Source: BS750m-G62 sp046483505
Lineage (GTDB): Bacteria > Planctomycetota > Phycisphaerae > FEN-1346
Assembly: GCA_046483505.1 (NCBI GenBank)
Contig: JAWODB010000314.1
Location: 1-17,403 of the forward strand
DNA length: 17,403 bases
Direction: 5' to 3'
Both the position numbers and the translations under genes were made by a program. Positions within the stretch are counted from its first letter, which is position 1; each line of letters begins with the position of its first letter. The notes below the pieces were generated by a model. The model did no database searches and had not been told where the DNA came from. It was given only the letters and a program-made list of their open reading frames with translations. Below are positions 1 through 7,195 of this stretch, piece after piece.

Positions 1-1345
1 GGGCCGCCTCCGGCCCGATGACGAGCAGGTTCCCGCCTCCTTCCACGTAGGCCAGGAGCGATTCCACGAGGTCCGGCTCCAGGTTAATCCACTCCGGCAC
101 GATGATGAGCGGGTAGGCGTCCATGCGGCCGGCGAGTTGGTGCGGCATGGTGACCTCGACCACGTAATGGAGGCCGAGGAGCGTTTCGAGCATCCCCCGG
201 ACGGCATCCAGTTGGCCGTCGCCGGGGCGCAGGAGGTGCGGCCCCTGCTCGTACCAGCCCCGTCCGGAATAGAGGAGGGCGATCTGCGGTACGGGGTCGG
301 CGCGATGGCAGTGGGGTTGGCGTCGGCGGCAGAACGCGGCGACCTCGGCCATCAGGTCCATCTGCCAGTCGTAGACGGAGCCGTCGTGCTTCTGGAAGAT
401 CGACACCGTGACTCCGCCGCCGAGGGCGAGCGCCACGGCCGCCTCCTGCTTCACCTGCTCGGCGGACTTCATGCTGGCACACCCGCCTTCGGGACGGCAG
501 CGGCAGCCCGACAGGCGCACGTCCCACGGCTTGCCCTGGCGCTGGAGGCACCGCCCGATAAGCCGCGCCCCGTTCACGCTGTCCGCGGGCGGGACGGCGG
601 CCGTCAGGTAATCGACGTCGGCCGTCACGGGTTCCGCCATGAGGTGCGTAAAGGCGCCGCCGGCGGCCACCTCCAGCCGCGGGGCGTGGACGTGAATCTC
701 GTCCACCCACCGGCGGAGATGGTTGCGGAACGCCTCGCGGCAGAAGTGGGCGAACGCCGGCCAGTGCTTCTGCGTCGGCTTCGTGGGCAGGCGGCGCGCG
801 CCCGTCTCCTTCCGGAACGCCCGTCGGACTTCGGCCGCGTAGTCCGGCGCCACGGCGGCGCATTCGCCGTCGACGCACGCGCCGTCGAGGTCGTAGCGGT
901 CGGCCAGTTCGCGGAGTTGGGGCAGGAGGAGGTCCTCGAGGTACGGGCCGAAGACGGAAACGCGGCCGCGGTCCCGTTTGCCGCCGGGCTTGATGCGGGC
1001 CCAGGAGGTGTGGCGCCGGACGGCCTCGCGGTCGGCGATACCGGGCAGACGGACGTAGAGGGCGACGCCGCGTGCGGCCGTCACGTCGCGCCAGAAGCGA
1101 AGGGTATCGCGGGCCAGGCCCCGGGCGGGCGTGCCGACCTCGGTCGGCCAGAGCGCCCGGCCGTCGGGGTCCTTGGCGTCGCACTCGACGAAGTCCGGCC
1201 GGACCGCCTTGATGATGGAGCGGACCACGGGGCGGGTCAGGCCCTTGCCGATGGGCCCGCCGCCGGACGCCGGCTCGAAGGCGAAATGGAGACCGAGGAA
1301 GCAGTCCTGTCGGCGAGGGCGTTTCTGGCGTCGTCTGGTGGGCAT
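1..1345 (-). CDS. Glycoside-hydrolase-like protein with beta-galactosidase trimerisation-type domain (3' end outside window)
   Basis: The reading frame runs on the minus strand from ATG at 1345-1343 to the left edge without a stop, giving the first 448 residues. The N-terminus is short and basic (MPTRRRQKRP) with no signal peptide, so the protein is probably cytoplasmic. Residues 40-340 look like a TIM-barrel hydrolase: strand-like segments such as DFVECDAKD (51-59) and GVALYVRLPG (93-102), then an acidic LDGACVDGEC stretch (153-162) where barrel hydrolases often place active-site carboxylates. Residues 352-448 (PQIALLYSGRGWYEQG, then MDAYPLIIVPEWINLEPDLV and VEGGGNLLVIGPEA) match the fold of the beta-galactosidase trimerisation domain (GH42 middle domain), which is class I glutamine-amidotransferase-like. 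The start is supported by a purine-rich GGAGGGGAAGG just upstream. Domain type is recognised from family knowledge. The substrate is unknown, and the catalytic residues are inferred. Many planctomycetes carry relatives of this kind with no characterised activity. Confidence 0.8.
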   Translation of the reverse strand, partial: MPTRRRQKRPRRQDCFLGLHFAFEPASGGGPIGKGLTRPVVRSIIKAVRPDFVECDAKDPDGRALWPTEVGTPARGLARDTLRFWRDVTAARGVALYVRLPGIADREAVRRHTSWARIKPGGKRDRGRVSVFGPYLEDLLLPQLRELADRYDLDGACVDGECAAVAPDYAAEVRRAFRKETGARRLPTKPTQKHWPAFAHFCREAFRNHLRRWVDEIHVHAPRLEVAAGGAFTHLMAEPVTADVDYLTAAVPPADSVNGARLIGRCLQRQGKPWDVRLSGCRCRPEGGCASMKSAEQVKQEAAVALALGGGVTVSIFQKHDGSVYDWQMDLMAEVAAFCRRRQPHCHRADPVPQIALLYSGRGWYEQGPHLLRPGDGQLDAVRGMLETLLGLHYVVEVTMPHQLAGRMDAYPLIIVPEWINLEPDLVESLLAYVEGGGNLLVIGPEAA

Positions 1346-1464
1346 GCCCCCCTTCCCCTCCGCGTTGTGCGTCGTCGCGAACCCGGCACGGCTTCGGGCG
1401 GCAGCCGCTGCGGCCGGTAGCGCGGCGCCGGCCCCGCCGCCAAGCCGTCCAAACGGTCGCCCCC

Positions 1465-1493
1465 ATCATAGCCGCGGGCGCCGCCGGCGTCCA
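1465..1493 (-). promoter_or_regulatory. Candidate sigma70-type promoter for the glycoside-hydrolase-like gene
   Basis: Read on the minus strand, TGGACG (1493-1488), a 17-base spacer and TATGAT (1470-1465) form a plausible -35/-10 pair. It lies about 120 bases upstream of the ATG at 1345. The -10 matches consensus at five of six positions and the -35 at four of six. This is visual pattern matching only. Confidence 0.4.
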
Positions 1494-1520
1494 CCTTTCG
1501 CTCGGAGGCTGCGGCGCGGC

Positions 1521-1606
1521 GTTGAGCCGGCGACGGCACGTCGCCGCGTGTTCGGTCGGCGGCCAGATGACCGGCGGTCGCGGCGACCGTCGGTCGCCGG
1601 CTCAAC
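1521..1606. repeat. Paired-hairpin inverted repeat (REPIN-like), copy 1
   Basis: GTTGAGCCGGCGAC at 1521-1534 is matched by its exact reverse complement at 1593-1606. Each arm also folds on itself. The left arm is CGGCGAC, loop GGCAC, GTCGCCG. The right arm is CGGCGACC, loop GTC, GGTCGCCG. The element is therefore two hairpins facing each other across a variable spacer, the layout of a REPIN. A second copy with compensatory changes lies at 12690-12766. It sits in the divergent intergenic region between the two promoters. What spreads it is not visible here. Confidence 0.7.
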
Positions 1607-1657
1607 GGGATCGTCTGCCGGCTTCGGCTCGCGCTGAACAGGCCGGGCGTTTTTCTC

Positions 1658-1685
1658 TTGACCTTCGTTCGGGGCGGATTAGAAA
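1658..1685 (+). promoter_or_regulatory. Candidate sigma70-type promoter for the NCS1 permease gene
   Basis: TTGACC (1658-1663), a 16-base spacer and TAGAAA (1680-1685) lie about 95 bases upstream of the permease ATG. The local base composition is less GC-rich than the surroundings, as expected of a promoter. The inferred leader contains a hairpin at 1709-1739 with arms GCGCGGGTTCG and CGAACCGCGC (one bulged G, ten-base loop). Whether that hairpin regulates anything is unknown. Confidence 0.5.
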
Positions 1686-1779
1686 AGCACTAACCTGCCC
1701 GCCCGTTCGCGCGGGTTCGGGGGGATGTGCGAACCGCGCCGTCCAACTCAAGTCCCTGAAGGGTGCGAAAGGAGCAGAC

Positions 1780-3288
1780 ATGGCCAACGGGAAACTGCCA
1801 GGGTACCTGGCGTCGGCGAAGCCGAATCCGCAGGAGGCGCGCGCGCCATGGTACAAGACCGCGGCCCCGGCGTACGCGGGCGTCATGCTGTGGTTCGTCT
1901 TCTGGCACCAGGTGCCGATGGGCAGCGGGCTGGAAGGGGCGCCGGGCTTCAGCCGATTCGCCGGGGGCACGCTGGCCCAGGGTCTGGGCGTGGCGATCGG
2001 AGGCCTCGTGCTGGCCGCCCTCCTCTGCCACTTCCTCTTTTACCTGGTACCGGGCCTGATGGGCATGAAGACGGGCCTGCCCCTGTACATCGTCGGTACC
2101 TCCACGTACGGGGCGACGGGCGGGTTCCTGATGCCCGGCTTCCTGATGGGGGTGCTCCAGTTCGGCTGGCTGGCGGTGAACGGGTTCTTTGCCGGGGTCC
2201 TGTTGGTTACCCCGTTCTTTGATAATCCTAACGAGGTCGTGGGGTCGCTGGCTCAGATCCTGGTGTCGTCGGGCTGGATCGTTCTCGGCGCCTTCGTCGG
2301 CGTGAAGGGGATCCAGTACGTCGGCAAGGTGGCGACGTTCATTCCGCTGATTCCGCTGGCCATCCTGATTGTTCTGTTCGTGTCGACGGTGGGCGGGGTG
2401 ACGGACTTCGATCATGAGGCCCTTGTCGAGACGGGCCGGCAGTACACCCCGGCGGAGGGCGGCGAGGCCATCGCGGCCCAGCCGCCGCTCAGCGTGTTCG
2501 GCGTCATCGCGCTGCTGGCCACCTACATCATCGGCTTCTTTGCCACCGCCGGCGCCGCCGGGGCCGACTTCGGCATGAACAGCCGCGACGGCAAAGACGT
2601 GCAGGTGGGCGGCCTGACGGGCATCGCCCTGTGCAAAATCGTGGCGGGCGGCCTGTCGCTGCTCATCGTGGCGGGGGCATACGGCCTGGGCATCGTCAAG
2701 AACGGCGGCATGCTCCAGACCACCAACCTGATGGGCGACATCATGGGCGAGAAGACCGGCAGCGTGTTCATGTGGCTGCTGGCGTTGGCGGCGTTCCCGG
2801 CGGCGTGCTTCTCCTCCTTCGTGGCCGCCAACAGTTTCAAGGCCACCATGCCGAAGGTGAAACCGCTGTACTCGTGCGGCCTGGGGGCGATCGTCGCCAT
2901 CGTCCTGGCCGTGACCGGATGGGCCGGCGACGCCATCCGCGTCTTCGAAGTGATCGGCGCCTCGTTCGGCCCGGTCTGTGGTGCCATGGCGGCGGACTAC
3001 CTGCTCGCCGGCCGCAAGTGGCCCGGCCCGCGGGCCGGCTTCAACCTGGCCGGCTGGATCTCCTGGGTGGTCGGCTTCGTGGTGGGTGCGGCGAACTTCA
3101 TCCCGCCGCTGGCCGGCAAGATCCCGTGCCCGCCGATGGCGGCATTCATCGTCGGTTTCGTCCTGTATCTGCTGCTGGCGCTCCTCGGGCTGCAGGGCAA
3201 GACCCTGGAACTGCCGGCGATGAAGGCCGGCCCGACGCCGGAAGCCGAGGTGCCCCCGGCGCCGGAGGCCGAAGCCCCGGCCCCGTAA
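1780..3288 (+). CDS. NCS1-family purine/cytosine-type permease
   Basis: This is a 502-residue polytopic membrane protein of the nucleobase:cation symporter-1 family, which imports cytosine, purines, hydantoins or related compounds with a cation. ATG at 1780 is chosen because AAAGGAG sits six bases upstream; the frame is open further 5' but that extension is non-coding in character. About twelve hydrophobic segments are visible between residues 30 and 470. Family-like motifs include GTSTYGATGG (106-115) in the early glycine-rich helix and GASFGPVCGAMAADYLLAGRK (about 393-413), corresponding to the conserved helix 10 region. Residues 478-502 form a cytoplasmic-looking tail rich in Pro, Ala and Glu that is not part of the transport core. 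The gene has its own promoter and a terminator, so it is probably monocistronic. The substrate cannot be read from the sequence, and no nucleobase deaminase or hydantoinase gene is adjacent. Confidence 0.85.
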   Translation: MANGKLPGYLASAKPNPQEARAPWYKTAAPAYAGVMLWFVFWHQVPMGSGLEGAPGFSRFAGGTLAQGLGVAIGGLVLAALLCHFLFYLVPGLMGMKTGLPLYIVGTSTYGATGGFLMPGFLMGVLQFGWLAVNGFFAGVLLVTPFFDNPNEVVGSLAQILVSSGWIVLGAFVGVKGIQYVGKVATFIPLIPLAILIVLFVSTVGGVTDFDHEALVETGRQYTPAEGGEAIAAQPPLSVFGVIALLATYIIGFFATAGAAGADFGMNSRDGKDVQVGGLTGIALCKIVAGGLSLLIVAGAYGLGIVKNGGMLQTTNLMGDIMGEKTGSVFMWLLALAAFPAACFSSFVAANSFKATMPKVKPLYSCGLGAIVAIVLAVTGWAGDAIRVFEVIGASFGPVCGAMAADYLLAGRKWPGPRAGFNLAGWISWVVGFVVGAANFIPPLAGKIPCPPMAAFIVGFVLYLLLALLGLQGKTLELPAMKAGPTPEAEVPPAPEAEAPAP

Positions 3289-3330
3289 GGCCGTCCGCGG
3301 CGGCCGGTACAGCCGCCCGCGCAACACAAC

Positions 3331-3370
3331 AACGGGCCGTGGCCCCGCCGCGGGTCGCGGCCCGTTTGTC
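3331..3370 (+). terminator. Intrinsic terminator after the permease gene
   Basis: AACGGGCCG (3331-3339) pairs with CGGCCCGTT (3358-3366). Inner pairs with G-U wobble extend the stem, and a short T-rich run (TTTGT) follows. It lies 42 bases after the permease stop and would end that transcript before the oxidoreductase gene. Confidence 0.6.
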
Positions 3371-3378
3371 ACGATACC

Positions 3379-3442
3379 TGAACCGCCCGGCGCGGTTCAC
3401 TCAAGCAGAGCGTCTGCCGGCGGGTGCGGAAACCCGCCTCGC
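3379..3442. repeat. Two hairpins upstream of the first oxidoreductase gene
   Basis: TGAACCGC (3379-3386) and GCGGTTCA (3392-3399) form a perfect 8-bp stem with a 5-base loop. A second hairpin follows: GGCGGGT (3419-3425), loop GCGGAA, ACCCGCC (3432-3438). Its core and 6-base loop match the dispersed hairpin family found at 8510, 8575, 8625 and 12778, but the outer stem bases have decayed. Both precede the ribosome binding site of the gene at 3495, and no clear promoter was seen in this gap. Confidence 0.5.
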
Positions 3443-3494
3443 ACGAACCGGAAAACCGTCCCGCTGCACCGACCGAAACCATCGAGGAGGAACC

Positions 3495-4841
3495 ATGAGC
3501 CGCCATACCCCTCTCACCCGCCGGGGCTTCCTGAAAGGCGCCACCGCCGCCGCCCTGGCCGCACCGTACGTCGTCTCGGCCGATGCGCTGGGCCTGGACG
3601 CCCGGCCCTCGCCCAGCAGCCGCATCTGCGCCGCCGGCATCGGCACCGGGGGACGAGGCTCCGGCCACATGCGGGCCCTCACGCAGTACGACGACGTCGA
3701 ACTGCTGGCCGTCTGCGACGTCGACAAGGGCCGACGCCTCAACATGAAGAACTGGATCGACAAACGCTATAAGGACACGCGCGGCACAACGTACGCCGGC
3801 TGCGACGACTACGCCGATTTCCGCGAGGTCCTCGACCGGCCGGACATCGACGCCGTCGTCATCGGCACGCCCGACCACTGGCACTGTCCCCTGACGGTCT
3901 ACGCCGCCAAGGCCGGCAAGGACATCTACTGCGAGAAGCCCATCTCAAACACCATCGCCGAGGGCCGCAAGGCCGCCGACGCCGTCGAGCGGTACGGCCG
4001 CGTGTTCCAGACCGGCAGCCAGGAACGCTCCCGCGACAACTGCCGCTACGCCTGCGAACTCGTGCGAAACGGGTACCTCGGTAAGATTCACACCATCCGC
4101 ACATTCCTGCCGAAACGCGTGGGCGGGTCCGGATGCAAGGGTCCCGAGCCGATTCCCGACGGCTTCGATTACGACATGTGGCTCGGTCCCCGGCCCGTGG
4201 AGCCGTATCACCACCGGCGGTGCCACGGCTCGTTCCGGTGGATTCGCGACTACAGTGACGGCGAACTGACCGACCGCGGCGCCCACACGAACGACATCGC
4301 CCTCCTGGCCGCCGAGCCCCTCCTCAAGGGGCCGGTGACCATCCGCGGCACGGGCACGTTCAAGGACGACCCGCTCTACGACGTGGCCATCCAGTACCAC
4401 GTCGAGTTCGACTACGCGAGCGGCATCACGTACATCTGCTCCAGCGACCAGGCGCCGCCGGACGTCGTGTGCAGCATCACCGGCGACCGGCGCGGCATCA
4501 AGTTCGAGGGCGACCGCGGGTGGCTGTTCGTGGCGATCCACGGCGGGGCCCTGAAGGCGAACCCGCCCGAACTGCTCAAGACGAAGATCGGCCCCGGCGA
4601 GGTCCACATGGGCCGCAGCCCCGACCATCGCCGCAACTGGCTCGACGCGATCAAGACCCGTGGCAAGACGGTGGCGCCGGCCGAGGACGGGCACCGGACC
4701 GCCACCTTCTGCCACCTGTGCGACATCGCCTGCTACCTGGACCGCAAACTGGTGTGGGACTTCGAGAAGGAGGAGTTCGTGGGCGACCCCGGTGCCAACG
4801 GCATGCGGGACCGGCCCACGCGGGCGCCGTGGCACTTCTGA
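3495..4841 (+). CDS. Tat-exported Gfo/Idh/MocA-family oxidoreductase (first copy)
   Basis: The product is 448 residues. ATG at 3495 follows a near-perfect GAGGAGG at four bases. The N-terminus LTRRGFLKGATAAALAAP (7-24) is a twin-arginine signal, so the folded, cofactor-loaded enzyme is expected outside the cytoplasmic membrane. Residues 43-170 are the NAD(P)-binding Rossmann domain, with GIGTGGRG (48-55), the acidic VCDVD after strand 2, and CEKPI (146-150), whose Lys148 is the family's conserved catalytic lysine. The C-terminal substrate domain carries LTDRGAHTNDIAL (258-270) with the usual Asp and His. The end, PTRAPWHF, is typical of planctomycete members. Such enzymes oxidise or reduce sugar hydroxyls with tightly bound nicotinamide; the substrate here is unknown. 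It lies upstream of the HEAT-repeat gene and is related to the second copy at 7196. Confidence 0.88.
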   Translation: MSRHTPLTRRGFLKGATAAALAAPYVVSADALGLDARPSPSSRICAAGIGTGGRGSGHMRALTQYDDVELLAVCDVDKGRRLNMKNWIDKRYKDTRGTTYAGCDDYADFREVLDRPDIDAVVIGTPDHWHCPLTVYAAKAGKDIYCEKPISNTIAEGRKAADAVERYGRVFQTGSQERSRDNCRYACELVRNGYLGKIHTIRTFLPKRVGGSGCKGPEPIPDGFDYDMWLGPRPVEPYHHRRCHGSFRWIRDYSDGELTDRGAHTNDIALLAAEPLLKGPVTIRGTGTFKDDPLYDVAIQYHVEFDYASGITYICSSDQAPPDVVCSITGDRRGIKFEGDRGWLFVAIHGGALKANPPELLKTKIGPGEVHMGRSPDHRRNWLDAIKTRGKTVAPAEDGHRTATFCHLCDIACYLDRKLVWDFEKEEFVGDPGANGMRDRPTRAPWHF

Positions 4842-4861
4842 CCGGCCCGGCCGCCAAACGG

Positions 4862-4889
4862 TTGCGGTGGCGCGAGGCCCCGGTAGAAT
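4862..4889 (+). promoter_or_regulatory. Candidate sigma70-type promoter for the HEAT-repeat gene
   Basis: TTGCGG (4862-4867), a 16-base spacer and TAGAAT (4884-4889) lie 20 bases after the first oxidoreductase stop and about 90 bases before the next ATG. The same spaced pattern with an identical TAGAAT -10 precedes the cupin gene at 12182-12210, which raises confidence slightly. Confidence 0.5.
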
Positions 4890-4893
4890 GGAG

Positions 4894-4946
4894 CCTCGGC
4901 ACCGGGCCGAGGAACGCCGAGAGGACACGGGCCGTTGCCGGCCCGT
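4894..4946 (+). promoter_or_regulatory. Two stem-loops in the leader of the HEAT-repeat gene
   Basis: Just after the inferred transcription start, CCTCGGC (4894-4900) and GCCGAGG (4906-4912) form a perfect 7-bp stem. ACGGGCC (4927-4933) and GGCCCGT (4940-4946) form another, 19 bases before the Shine-Dalgarno. They could stabilise the mRNA or regulate translation. They match no riboswitch class I recognise. Confidence 0.35.
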
Positions 4947-4978
4947 CCCGATACCGAACGAACGGAAGGAGCCGAACC

Positions 4979-7024
4979 ATGCCGCTTACCCGACGAATCC
5001 TTGCCGCCGCCCTCATCGCCTGTCTGCTGGGGTCGGCGGCCGTCCCGGCCCCGGCCGCCGAGGTCTCCGTGGAGCAGGCCATGAAGGACCTGCCCAAGTA
5101 CGAGTTCGGCCAGAGCCGCGCCCACCTCACGGTCATCCACCACGCCCTCCGCGACGCCGACAAGGCGAAACGGGCCCGGATGTGCGACGGGCTCGCGCAA
5201 GTGCTCGGCTCCGGGGCCACCGAGGCCGCCAAACGGTGGATCTTCCGGCAGATCTCGATCTTCGGCACCAAGGAGCAGGTGCCGGAGGTCGCCGCTCTGC
5301 TGCTCGATGAGAAACTCTCGGACATGGCCCGCTACGCGCTCCAGCGCATCGACGACCCGTCGGCCCTCGAGGCGATGCGCAACGCCCTGCCGAAGGCCAA
5401 CGCCGGCCAGAAGATCGGCCTCATCAACTCCCTGGGCGAGCGCGGCGACGAGAAGGCCGTCGATTCCATCATCAAGGCCATGAACAGCGGCGACGAACCG
5501 GTCGCGATCGCGGCCGCCCGGGCCCTGGCCAAGATCGGAGGGGCGAAGGCCGTCGAGGCCCTCGGCAAGGCCCGGGCCAAAGCCGACGGCCGGCTCCTGG
5601 AGGTCGTCCAGGACGCCTGGCTCCGCGGCGCCGACGGGCTCCTCGCCGCCGGCAAGAAGGACGCCGCCGCCGAAATCTATCACGAAATGTACAAGCCCAA
5701 CCTCCCGAAGCACGTGAGGCTGGCGGCGCTGCGCGGCATCATCGCGGCCGGCGGCGAGAAGACCATGCCCCTGCTGACCGAGATCCTGACGGGCACGGAC
5801 CGGCACATGCAGGCCTCCGCCCTCCGGTTCCTCCGCGAGGTGGCCGGGCCCGAGGTCACCCGGTCCCTGGCCGACCTCCTGCCCAAACTGCCGGCCGAGA
5901 CCCAGGTCCTGGTGCTGGAGGACTTCGCCGTTCGCGGCAACCCGGCCGTCCTGCCCGCCGTCAAGAAGGCCGCCAAGAGCCAGAACGAGACGGTCAAGAA
6001 GGCCGCCGTCGCCGCCATGGGCCAACTCGGCGACGCCTCCTGCGTGCCCATCCTGACGGACCTGGCGGCGGGTGGCGGCCCGGCGGCCGATGCCGCCCGC
6101 CAGGCCCTCGACAGCCTTCCCGCCAAGGACGTGAATCCCGCGATGATCCGGATGGCCAAGGAAGGCGACCCGAAGGTCCGCAAGGAGGTCGTCCGGAGCC
6201 TGGGCGCCCGCGTGGCCGCCACCGCCGTCCCGGCCCTGCTCGACGCCGCCCGCGACGCGGACACAGCCGTCCGGCATGGGGCCATCCGCGCCCTGGAACC
6301 CTTGGCCGGCGCCTCCGCCCTGCCGCAACTCGTCGCCCTGGTCGTCAACCCGCGCGACGAGGGCGACCGCGGCGTGGCGCAGAACGTGCTGGCCTCGGTC
6401 TGCGGCCGGGTGAAGGACAAGGAGGCCGCGGCGGCGGCCATCCTCGGCGCGCTCGACGCCGCCCCGGACGCGGCCAAGGCCGCCCTCCTCCAGACCCTCC
6501 CCCGCGCCGGCACGGACAAGGCCCTCGCCGCCGTCCGGAAATATGCCGGTGCCGGCGACGAAACCATCCGCGACAAGGCCGTCCGCGCCCTGGCCGGATG
6601 GCCCGACCCGGCGGCCGCCGACGACCTCCTGAAGATCGCCACCTCCAGCGACAACAAGACGCACCAGGTGCTGGCGCTGCGCGGCTACATCCGCCTGGCC
6701 GGCGCCGATCGGCTGAAGACCGACCGGCGGCTCCAGATGTACGAGAAGGCCATGAAGGCCGCCACGCGCGACGACGAGAAGCGGCAGGTCCTGGGCGGCC
6801 TCGGCGACGTCAAGGCCGTCGAGGCCCTCAAGATGGCCATGCCGGCCCTGGACCAGAAACCGCTCCAGAACGAGGCGTGCGCGGCGGCGGTCAAGATCGC
6901 CAAGAACCTGGGCGGCCACGGCAAGGAGACCATCCGCGAGGCCATGAAGAAGGTGCTCGCGGTCTCGAAGAACAACCGGCTCCGCGGCGACGCCCAGAAA
7001 CTCCTCAAGAAGGCGGGCGGGTAA
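4979..7024 (+). CDS. Secreted HEAT-repeat protein
   Basis: This is a 681-residue protein. ATG at 4979 follows GAAGGAG at seven bases. Residues 1-27 (RRILAAALIACLLGSAAVPAPAA) form a signal peptide with an A-x-A type cleavage site before EVS. LIAC at 12-15 superficially resembles a lipobox, but the hydrophobic core before it is short, so signal peptidase I is favoured. Almost all of the mature protein is tandem alpha-helical repeats of roughly 30-40 residues, recognisable by recurrent patterns such as AVDSIIKAMNSGDEPVAIAA, AARALAKIGG, KAVEALGKA and VPALLDAARDADTAVRHGA. That is the HEAT/PBS-lyase-like repeat fold, which binds other proteins. No catalytic domain is visible. The Lys-rich C-terminus ends KLLKKAGG. 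It lies between two exported oxidoreductases and may scaffold or associate with them in the periplasm, but that is inference from position alone. Confidence 0.85.
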   Translation: MPLTRRILAAALIACLLGSAAVPAPAAEVSVEQAMKDLPKYEFGQSRAHLTVIHHALRDADKAKRARMCDGLAQVLGSGATEAAKRWIFRQISIFGTKEQVPEVAALLLDEKLSDMARYALQRIDDPSALEAMRNALPKANAGQKIGLINSLGERGDEKAVDSIIKAMNSGDEPVAIAAARALAKIGGAKAVEALGKARAKADGRLLEVVQDAWLRGADGLLAAGKKDAAAEIYHEMYKPNLPKHVRLAALRGIIAAGGEKTMPLLTEILTGTDRHMQASALRFLREVAGPEVTRSLADLLPKLPAETQVLVLEDFAVRGNPAVLPAVKKAAKSQNETVKKAAVAAMGQLGDASCVPILTDLAAGGGPAADAARQALDSLPAKDVNPAMIRMAKEGDPKVRKEVVRSLGARVAATAVPALLDAARDADTAVRHGAIRALEPLAGASALPQLVALVVNPRDEGDRGVAQNVLASVCGRVKDKEAAAAAILGALDAAPDAAKAALLQTLPRAGTDKALAAVRKYAGAGDETIRDKAVRALAGWPDPAAADDLLKIATSSDNKTHQVLALRGYIRLAGADRLKTDRRLQMYEKAMKAATRDDEKRQVLGGLGDVKAVEALKMAMPALDQKPLQNEACAAAVKIAKNLGGHGKETIREAMKKVLAVSKNNRLRGDAQKLLKKAGG

Positions 7025-7044
7025 ACCGCCGCCGCGCACCGTCA

Positions 7045-7088
7045 CGGCTCGAAGACGCGCCCTTCGAGCCGGGTGCGGAAGCACCCGG
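7045..7088 (+). terminator. Strong hairpin pair downstream of the HEAT-repeat gene, terminator-like
   Basis: CGGCTCGAAG (7045-7054) and CTTCGAGCCG (7062-7071) form a perfect 10-bp stem beginning 20 bases after the stop codon. It overlaps a second hairpin, CCGGGTGC, loop GGAA, GCACCCGG (7069-7088), so the two cannot both fold fully. No T-run follows, so termination would be factor-assisted or the structure may protect the 3' end. Confidence 0.4.
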
Positions 7089-7094
7089 TCACTT

Positions 7095-7153
7095 ACAGCC
7101 GGCTGTGGCACCTGCCACGGCGCCGGAACGTGTCCCGCCGCTCCCGCGGCGGG
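7095..7153. repeat. Palindrome cluster upstream of the second oxidoreductase gene
   Basis: ACAGCCGGCTGT (7095-7106) is a perfect palindrome and GTGGCA/TGCCAC (7105-7118) can form a small hairpin. CCCGCCGC, loop TCCC, GCGGCGGG (7134-7153) is an 8-bp hairpin that recurs at 13934-13953 with a single loop-base change. The cluster fills the space where a promoter for the gene at 7196 would be expected. Confidence 0.5.
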
Positions 7154-7195
7154 CTCGAACGGCATCCAGTGGCCGAACTCGTGCGCACAGGCGCT

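Noticed and set aside
137..1420. A 427-codon plus frame and a 461-codon minus frame at the left end
   Set aside because: Both overlap the minus-strand frame that shows real domain motifs, and their translations are low-complexity. They also run into the promoter region.
1522..1779. Upstream in-frame extension of the permease
   Set aside because: It passes through the paired-hairpin repeat and the promoter, and the Shine-Dalgarno at 1768-1774 fits the ATG at 1780.
1690..1780. Riboswitch in the permease leader
   Set aside because: One hairpin (1709-1739) is visible, but no conserved core of a purine, PRPP, guanidine or other known class could be recognised.
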